This document shows positions 6,030 to 10,013 of a stretch of 10,013 nt of DNA, piece after piece; the first letter of the stretch is position 1, and each line of letters opens with the position of its first letter. Under the pieces are notes generated by a model that saw only the letters and a list, made by a program, of their open reading frames with translations, was not told the DNA's origin and did not search any database. Location: NCBI GenBank assembly GCA_023427285.1, contig JAEZBH010000294.1:1-10013 (forward strand), given 5' to 3'. The stretch comes from Pseudomonadota bacterium. GTDB taxonomy: Bacteria > Pseudomonadota > Alphaproteobacteria > Sphingomonadales > Sphingomonadaceae. Made by a program: the position numbers and the translations under genes.

Positions 6030-6785
6030 ATGAGAACCAGAACCAGACCGGCCGATCCGCAACAAACCGCTGCGCCCTTCTGGAGCCGGCCTGTGCAAGA
6101 GATGGCTCTGTCGCTTGAAAGCGCGCTGACCGGACTGGACAGCGCTGCGGCCAAAGAACGGCTGGAGATTTATGGCCCGAACCGGATTTCTCCCAAAAGC
6201 GAGCGGGGTTGGCTGCCTTTGCTGCCCAAGCAGATACTGCTCAACAACTTCCTCTCCGACCTGCCTTCGGCTGCAATTTCGACGGACCGGGTCGATGCCG
6301 AACAGGTGCGGGAGCCGCAGCGCTGGGATGTTGGATACATTCGTCGTTTCATGGTCGTTTTCGGGCTGATCAGTTCCGTGTTTGACCTGATTACCTTTGG
6401 GGTGTTGCTTTATGTGCTGAAAGCTGGCGAAACTCTTTTCCAGACCAGCTGGTTCATCGTCTCCCTGCTGACGGAGCTTATCGTGGTTCTGATCCTGCGG
6501 ACCCGGCGCATGGCGCTGCGCAGCGCACCCGGATCTATTTTGCTGTGGAGCACCGTGGCGGTGATCGGGCTGACGCTTGTTCTGCCCCTCTGGGAACCGT
6601 TCGCGCGCGTGTTCGGCTTTACCACCCTGACCATCGGGCAGCTTGGCGTGCTTGTGGCCATCGTGCTGGCCTATGCGCTGACGACCGAGGTCGGCAAGCA
6701 TGTGTTTTTCCGGGCGCTGGCTCTGGCCGATGACAACAGGGGCCCCCTCACGCGTTGCGGCAAACCGGAACGGCAAAATGGCTGA
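6030..6785 (+). CDS. MgtA-like P-type ATPase lacking the catalytic core (in-frame internal deletion)
   Basis: This 251-residue protein is made from the two ends of a P-type ATPase of the MgtA/MgtB (magnesium) group. Residues 12-60 match the cation-ATPase N-terminal domain (P-F-W-S-R-P, then E-I-Y-G-P-N-R-I-S-P). From about residue 61 it continues straight into the M6-M10 region: L-P-L-L-P-K-Q-I-L-L-N-N-F-L-S-D, then I-S-T-D-R-V-D, then R-W-D-V-G-Y-I-R-R-F-M, then F-Q-T-S-W-F. M1-M5, the actuator domain (TGE), the phosphorylation site (DKTGT) and the nucleotide-binding domain (KGAP, GDGxND) are all absent, so it cannot pump by the usual mechanism. MgtA-type proteins normally have about 900 residues. 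The frame is open throughout. It has a strong RBS (AAGGAGG, 6018-6024) and overlaps the next, intact ATPase gene by 8 bases. It may be a decaying remnant or a retained accessory protein. It is annotated as a CDS because nothing interrupts it. Confidence 0.8.
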   Translation: MRTRTRPADPQQTAAPFWSRPVQEMALSLESALTGLDSAAAKERLEIYGPNRISPKSERGWLPLLPKQILLNNFLSDLPSAAISTDRVDAEQVREPQRWDVGYIRRFMVVFGLISSVFDLITFGVLLYVLKAGETLFQTSWFIVSLLTELIVVLILRTRRMALRSAPGSILLWSTVAVIGLTLVLPLWEPFARVFGFTTLTIGQLGVLVAIVLAYALTTEVGKHVFFRALALADDNRGPLTRCGKPERQNG

Positions 6786-9297
6786 GCGGCCCGTGCCTCC
6801 CGGTCGGCTCGACATCGGGGCCGATCCCTCAGCGGGATTGTCCGACACGGCGGTTGCCGAGCGCCGGGCGCGCTTCGGCATGAATGATATCGTGGTCTCG
6901 CCGCCATCGACATGGCGAGATTTGGTGCGCGATACGGCTGGGGATCCAATGATCTGGTTCCTGCTGGTGGTGAGCGCCGTTTTCGCCGTTCTGGGTGACT
7001 ACACCGAGGCCATTGTTCTTCTGGCCGCGCTGGTGCCGCTGGCAGGCATGGACGCCTACCTGCACCGGCGCACGCAAGCCTCGACGCGCGGGCTGGCGAG
7101 CCGCCTTGCCGCAGATGCCGCCGTCATCAGGGATGGGCGATTGCAGGACATACCGGCGCGGGAGATCGTGCCCGGTGATCTGGTGGAGGTGAGGGCGGGG
7201 CAGTTCATTCCCGCCGATGGTCTGATCGTGTCGGCAACGGACATTCAGGTGGATGAATCCTCCCTGACCGGCGAGACCTACCCGGTTCGAAAACTGCCGG
7301 TCGACGGGCCGCTGTCTACGCTCCGCACAGCCGACATGCGCCACTGGGCCTTTGCCGGAACGCGGCTGCTGACCGGCACAGCCAAGGTGCGCATCCTGGC
7401 GACAGGCGGCGAGACGCTTTATGGGGAAATCGTCCGCTCGGCCCTGCTGGGTCATCACGGCCAGACCCCGTTGCAACGGGCCGTGGCGCATCTGGTCAAG
7501 ATCCTGTTGGTCTGCGCTGTGGCGCTCTGCCTGCTGCTGGCGGCAATCCGGCTGGCGCAGGGGCACGGGCTGCTGGATGCCTTTCTCAGCGCCGTTACTC
7601 TGGCGATTGCGGCCCTGCCGGAAGAATTCCCTGTCGTGCTCACCTTTTTCCTGGGGGTCGGGGTTTATCGGCTGGCGCGCCAGCAGGCGCTGGTGCGCCG
7701 TGCGGTGGCGGTGGAGAACATCGGCCGCGTAACCTGTATCTGTTCTGACAAGACCGGCACGCTGACCGAAGGGAAGCTGATTCTGGCCCACACGCTACCG
7801 GAGCCGGACGTGTCGCCCGAGCAGTTGATAAAATGGGCAGCATGGGCGGCGCGGGGGGAAAGCGGCGATCCCCTTGATGTGGCAGTGCTCGAGAAGGCCG
7901 GTATCGCGGAGCCCAGGCGGATCGCCTCTTTTCCGTTCACGGAAGACCGGCGGCGGGAAACGGCCATTGTTGAGGATGCGCGCGGCGCGCCTTTTGCTGT
8001 GATGAAGGGCGCGCCGGAGACGGTGCTGACCCGTTGTGTCCTGAGGCCGGAAGAGGCGCAGAAGTGGCGGGAGAGCATCGATGCCTTTGCCGCGGGCGGC
8101 CACAAGGTCATTGCCGTGGCGACGCAGGCGCTGGGTCCGGGGGCGGATTTAAGCCTTGAGCTAGAGGGCGGTTTCCGGTTTGCCGGTTTGCTGGCGTTTG
8201 AGGACCCGCTGCGGCAGGGCGTGCGGGAGGCCGTTGCCGCCTGCCGGGCCGCAGGCATTCGCGTCGTGATGATTACGGGCGATCATCCGATCACGGCGGA
8301 GGCGATCGGGCGTGAAATCGGGCTTGGCGAGGGGGCCCCGACGGTTGCCCTTGCCGAGACGATCGGTCTGGGAGACGGGCGGGCCAGTGCGGACACCTTG
8401 CGCGGCATCGATGTGATTGCGCGGGCCGCGCCGTCACAGAAGCTGCAACTGGTGCAGTTGCTTCAGAGCGACGGCGAGATCGTTGCCGTGACCGGAGACG
8501 GCGTTAATGACGTTCCGGCCTTGCAGGCGGCGGATGTGGGAATTGCCATGGGGGAGCGCGGCACGCCCAGCGCGCGGGAAGTGGCGGCCATTGTGCTGCT
8601 CGATGATAATTTCCGCACGATTGTGCGCGCCATTGCCGAAGGGCGTCAGCTCTTCGCAAACATGCGCCTGGCTTTTGCCTATCTGCTGATGATCCATATT
8701 CCGTTTGTCCTGAGCGCGGCGTTGATCCCGCTCATGGATCAACCGCTGCTCTACCTGCCCATCCACATCATCTGGCTTGAGCTCATCATTCATCCCACCA
8801 CCATGCTCGTGTTTCAGGATACGAGCAGGGCGGGCGATCTGGGCCCGCCCCAGCGGGGCGGCGCGCTGCGGTTTTTCTCGGACCGGGTATGGGTTCTGAT
8901 TATAACGGCCGGGCTCTTGCTGACCGTTATTGTAACGGCCGGGTTCGAACTGGGGCTGGGCCTTGAGAACAGGGTCACTCATGCACGCACGCTGGCGCTG
9001 GGTGTATTGATCTTTTCCAGCGCGGGCATCATGGCCGGTCTCAGCGGCCTGAAAACAGCAACGGCGCGGGCCGTTGCAGGCCTGACCGTGCTGAGCTTCC
9101 TGGTGCTTGCCCAGATGCCGGACGTCGCCGGGCTTCTCAATCTGGAGCCGCTCAGCGCCGCTGATCTCATGGCCGTTGCATCGGCTGGCATTGCGGCTGC
9201 GATGCTTGCTCTGCTGGTCAAAAGGGCGCTGCGCTCCGGCCCCGGAGCGGTTGGCGGCCCGCTTGCCGCAGGCCGCCCGCTTTCCAGTTCCCGTTGA
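6778..9297 (+). CDS. Cation-transporting P-type ATPase (HAD-IC family, substrate uncertain)
   Basis: This complete 839-residue P2-like ATPase uses ATP to move a cation across the inner membrane. Domains in order: N-terminal cation-ATPase domain (about 10-50); M1-M2 (about 60-95); actuator with T-G-E at 164-166; M3-M4 (about 240-300) with P-E-E-F-P at 281-285; phosphorylation site D324 in D-K-T-G-T-L; a short nucleotide-binding domain with K-G-A-P at 410-413; T-G-D-G-V-N-D at 572-578; and M5-M10 to the C-terminus. No heavy-metal-binding domain and no CPx motif are seen, which argues against a copper or zinc P1B pump. In M6 the segment W-L-E-L-I-I-H-P-T-T has E668 and H672, where Ca2+-ATPases have Asn and Asp. 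Substrate is therefore not assigned; Ca2+, Mn2+ or Mg2+ are possible. The ATG at 6778 overlaps the preceding gene by 8 bases, with only a weak GGAACGG upstream, suggesting translational coupling. Confidence 0.92.
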   Translation: MAERPVPPGRLDIGADPSAGLSDTAVAERRARFGMNDIVVSPPSTWRDLVRDTAGDPMIWFLLVVSAVFAVLGDYTEAIVLLAALVPLAGMDAYLHRRTQASTRGLASRLAADAAVIRDGRLQDIPAREIVPGDLVEVRAGQFIPADGLIVSATDIQVDESSLTGETYPVRKLPVDGPLSTLRTADMRHWAFAGTRLLTGTAKVRILATGGETLYGEIVRSALLGHHGQTPLQRAVAHLVKILLVCAVALCLLLAAIRLAQGHGLLDAFLSAVTLAIAALPEEFPVVLTFFLGVGVYRLARQQALVRRAVAVENIGRVTCICSDKTGTLTEGKLILAHTLPEPDVSPEQLIKWAAWAARGESGDPLDVAVLEKAGIAEPRRIASFPFTEDRRRETAIVEDARGAPFAVMKGAPETVLTRCVLRPEEAQKWRESIDAFAAGGHKVIAVATQALGPGADLSLELEGGFRFAGLLAFEDPLRQGVREAVAACRAAGIRVVMITGDHPITAEAIGREIGLGEGAPTVALAETIGLGDGRASADTLRGIDVIARAAPSQKLQLVQLLQSDGEIVAVTGDGVNDVPALQAADVGIAMGERGTPSAREVAAIVLLDDNFRTIVRAIAEGRQLFANMRLAFAYLLMIHIPFVLSAALIPLMDQPLLYLPIHIIWLELIIHPTTMLVFQDTSRAGDLGPPQRGGALRFFSDRVWVLIITAGLLLTVIVTAGFELGLGLENRVTHARTLALGVLIFSSAGIMAGLSGLKTATARAVAGLTVLSFLVLAQMPDVAGLLNLEPLSAADLMAVASAGIAAAMLALLVKRALRSGPGAVGGPLAAGRPLSSSR

Positions 9298-9315
9298 GCG
9301 CGCGTGAATGCGCGC
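9298..9315. repeat. GCGCGC hairpin between convergent genes
   Basis: GCGCGC (9298-9303) and GCGCGC (9310-9315) flank a 6-base loop immediately after the ATPase stop codon. The 30-base gap between the convergent ATPase and DUF2322-like genes is almost filled by it. It could act as a bidirectional transcription stop, but no T-run is present on either strand. Confidence 0.35.
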
Positions 9316-9327
9316 AGCCCAGTCGGA

Positions 9328-9663
9328 TCAATGGTTGGCAGCGATCACTTCGATGCGCAGCGGCGCGCCGCCGGCGCTGATTTCAAGAAGGCGATCGATA
9401 TTGGGATGTGCGCCCGGACGGTTGCGTGCGTCTGCCGTATGCTCGCCAAAAACAGCCAGGCCGTGTTCGGCGGCCTTTGCATCGAGCGCGCCAAACACCT
9501 GCTTCAGGTATTGATAGACGGCAAGAGAGCCCTGCTTGCCCGGCTGGTTTTCGATGCTGGCAACGACAGCGCCCTTATCATCGACGAGATCGATACGCAG
9601 GATGCCATCAATGGACGGCAGTTGCTGAAGGTTGTCCTTGAACGTTGCGCCTGGTTGATTCAT
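9328..9663 (-). CDS. DUF2322-like small soluble protein
   Basis: This 111-residue protein has no membrane segment or signal peptide. The sequence pattern F-K-D-N-L-Q-Q-L-P-S-I-D, then I-E-N-Q-P-G-K-Q-G-S-L, then E-H-T-A-D-A-R and G-A-H-P-N-I-D-R-L-L resembles DUF2322 as I recall it. This is a family of about 100-residue cytoplasmic proteins with no known function. The polar conserved patches (N-Q-P-G-K and H-P-N-I-D-R) look like a ligand or partner surface, but nothing catalytic can be named. The ATG at 9663-9661 has AAGAGGG (9676-9670) 6 bases upstream. It lies downstream of the exonuclease gene on the same strand with a gap of about 100 bases and is convergent with the ATPase gene. The family assignment is from memory and moderately sure. 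Confidence 0.8.
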   Translation of the reverse strand: MNQPGATFKDNLQQLPSIDGILRIDLVDDKGAVVASIENQPGKQGSLAVYQYLKQVFGALDAKAAEHGLAVFGEHTADARNRPGAHPNIDRLLEISAGGAPLRIEVIAANH

Positions 9664-9708
9664 CGCCAGCCCTCTTGAATTGACAGGTTTATTCCGGGGC
9701 GGCGTTTA

Positions 9709-9750
9709 GCACCTTCTGTGGCGGACCGCCATCGGGTGAGCAAAAGGTGC
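9709..9750. repeat. Inverted repeat between exonuclease and DUF2322-like genes
   Basis: GCACCTT (9709-9715) and AAGGTGC (9744-9750) form a 7-bp inverted repeat with a 28-base spacer. The spacer contains a second palindrome, GGCGG-A-CCGCC (9720-9730). It sits after the exonuclease gene on the minus strand and may end or attenuate that transcript. No T-run follows on the minus strand. The 104 bases between the two genes hold nothing else I can name. Confidence 0.3.
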
Positions 9751-9767
9751 CGCAAGGCGGACAGGGA

Positions 9768-10013
9768 TCAGACCCGGCTGATGGCGTATTTGACCGAGCC
9801 CATGATGCCGGCGGAGAGGTCGCGGCCTTCATGCCATGCGCGCAGGGTGATTTCTGCGCAGGCGCGGGCATCCGACATCGCGTCGTGGTGGACGAGCGGA
9901 ATGTCGAAGTGTTTGCACACGTTCGGCAGTTTGGTCGGGAAGATGTTCCACGCGGCCCGCGCCAGTTTCACGGTACACAGCCACGGCTTGTTCGGCGCGA
10001 AGATGCCGTAGGC
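9768..10013 (-). CDS. 3'-5' exonuclease, DnaQ-like DEDDh family (C-terminal part)
   Basis: On the reverse strand the frame is open from the window edge for 81 codons to a stop at 9768, so the N-terminus with the first catalytic acids is missing. The visible part has A-Y-G-I-F-A-P-N-K-P-W-L-C-T-V-K-L-A-R, then F-P-T-K-L-P-N-V-C, then H-H-D-A-M-S-D-A-R-A-C-A-E-I. The last matches the ExoIII motif H-x-A-x-x-D-A of DEDDh exonucleases related to the DNA polymerase III epsilon subunit. Such proteins remove nucleotides from 3' ends of DNA or RNA. The arrangement fits small stand-alone exonucleases. An internal GTG at 9971 could be mistaken for the start, but family-like sequence continues upstream of it. 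The gene appears unrelated to the oxidase cluster. Confidence 0.85.
   Translation of the reverse strand, partial: AYGIFAPNKPWLCTVKLARAAWNIFPTKLPNVCKHFDIPLVHHDAMSDARACAEITLRAWHEGRDLSAGIMGSVKYAISRV

Noticed and set aside
8903..8943. 11-base direct repeat TAACGGCCGGG, 30 bases apart
   Set aside because: It is in frame inside M7 of the ATPase, encoding two similar T-A-G steps. It looks like chance similarity of membrane-segment codons.
9680..9685. TTGACA on the plus strand
   Set aside because: No TATAAT-like box follows at the right distance, and transcription from it would run antisense into the exonuclease gene.
9718..10011. Plus-strand open frame of 97 codons at the right edge
   Set aside because: It lies opposite the exonuclease frame, which carries a clear ExoIII motif, and has no recognisable features of its own.

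Overview
The window is compact, GC-rich bacterial DNA, estimated by eye at a little over 60% G+C. Gene content suggests a proteobacterium, most likely an alphaproteobacterium. The evidence is a fused subunit I/III aa3-type oxidase gene preceded by a CtaG-type assembly gene, DUF2231 membrane proteins, and a GGAACC-type palindrome that resembles general-stress (EcfG) promoter boxes. No tRNA, rRNA, CRISPR array, insertion sequence or phage gene was seen, and no gene-free stretch exceeds about 170 bases.

Layout. (1) 1-431, minus: the N-terminal part of a DUF2231 membrane protein that runs off the left edge. (2) 432-598: a divergent intergenic region with a perfect 9-bp inverted repeat. (3) 599-5926, plus: a respiratory oxidase cluster. 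It holds a caa3-type CtaG assembly factor, a HemJ/CopD-like four-helix protein, subunit II with an intact CuA site and a lipoprotein signal, an 833-residue subunit I/III fusion, and a 113-residue membrane protein that overlaps the fusion gene by 4 bases. A second DUF2231 gene (1871-2374, minus) sits inside this cluster in the opposite direction. (4) 6030-9297, plus: two overlapping P-type ATPase genes. The first resembles an MgtA-type ATPase that has lost its whole catalytic core in frame. The second is a complete 839-residue pump. (5) 9328-10013, minus: a DUF2322-like protein and the C-terminal part of a DEDDh 3'-5' exonuclease that runs off the right edge.

How the genes fit together. Subunit II takes electrons from cytochrome c through CuA. 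The subunit I part carries the heme a and heme a3/CuB ligands that reduce oxygen, and the subunit III part stabilises it. CtaG probably delivers copper, and the HemJ-like protein may act on heme or copper. The canonical heme-copper ligands are all present, but the K-channel lysine and two D-channel asparagines are replaced, so proton handling may differ from textbook A1 oxidases. The two P-type ATPase genes follow about 100 bases downstream on the same strand and may be co-expressed with the oxidase.

The most notable items are the core-less ATPase gene overlapping an intact ATPase, the altered proton channels, the unnamed 113-residue oxidase-linked protein whose ribosome binding site lies in a hairpin, and the palindrome in the divergent promoter region.
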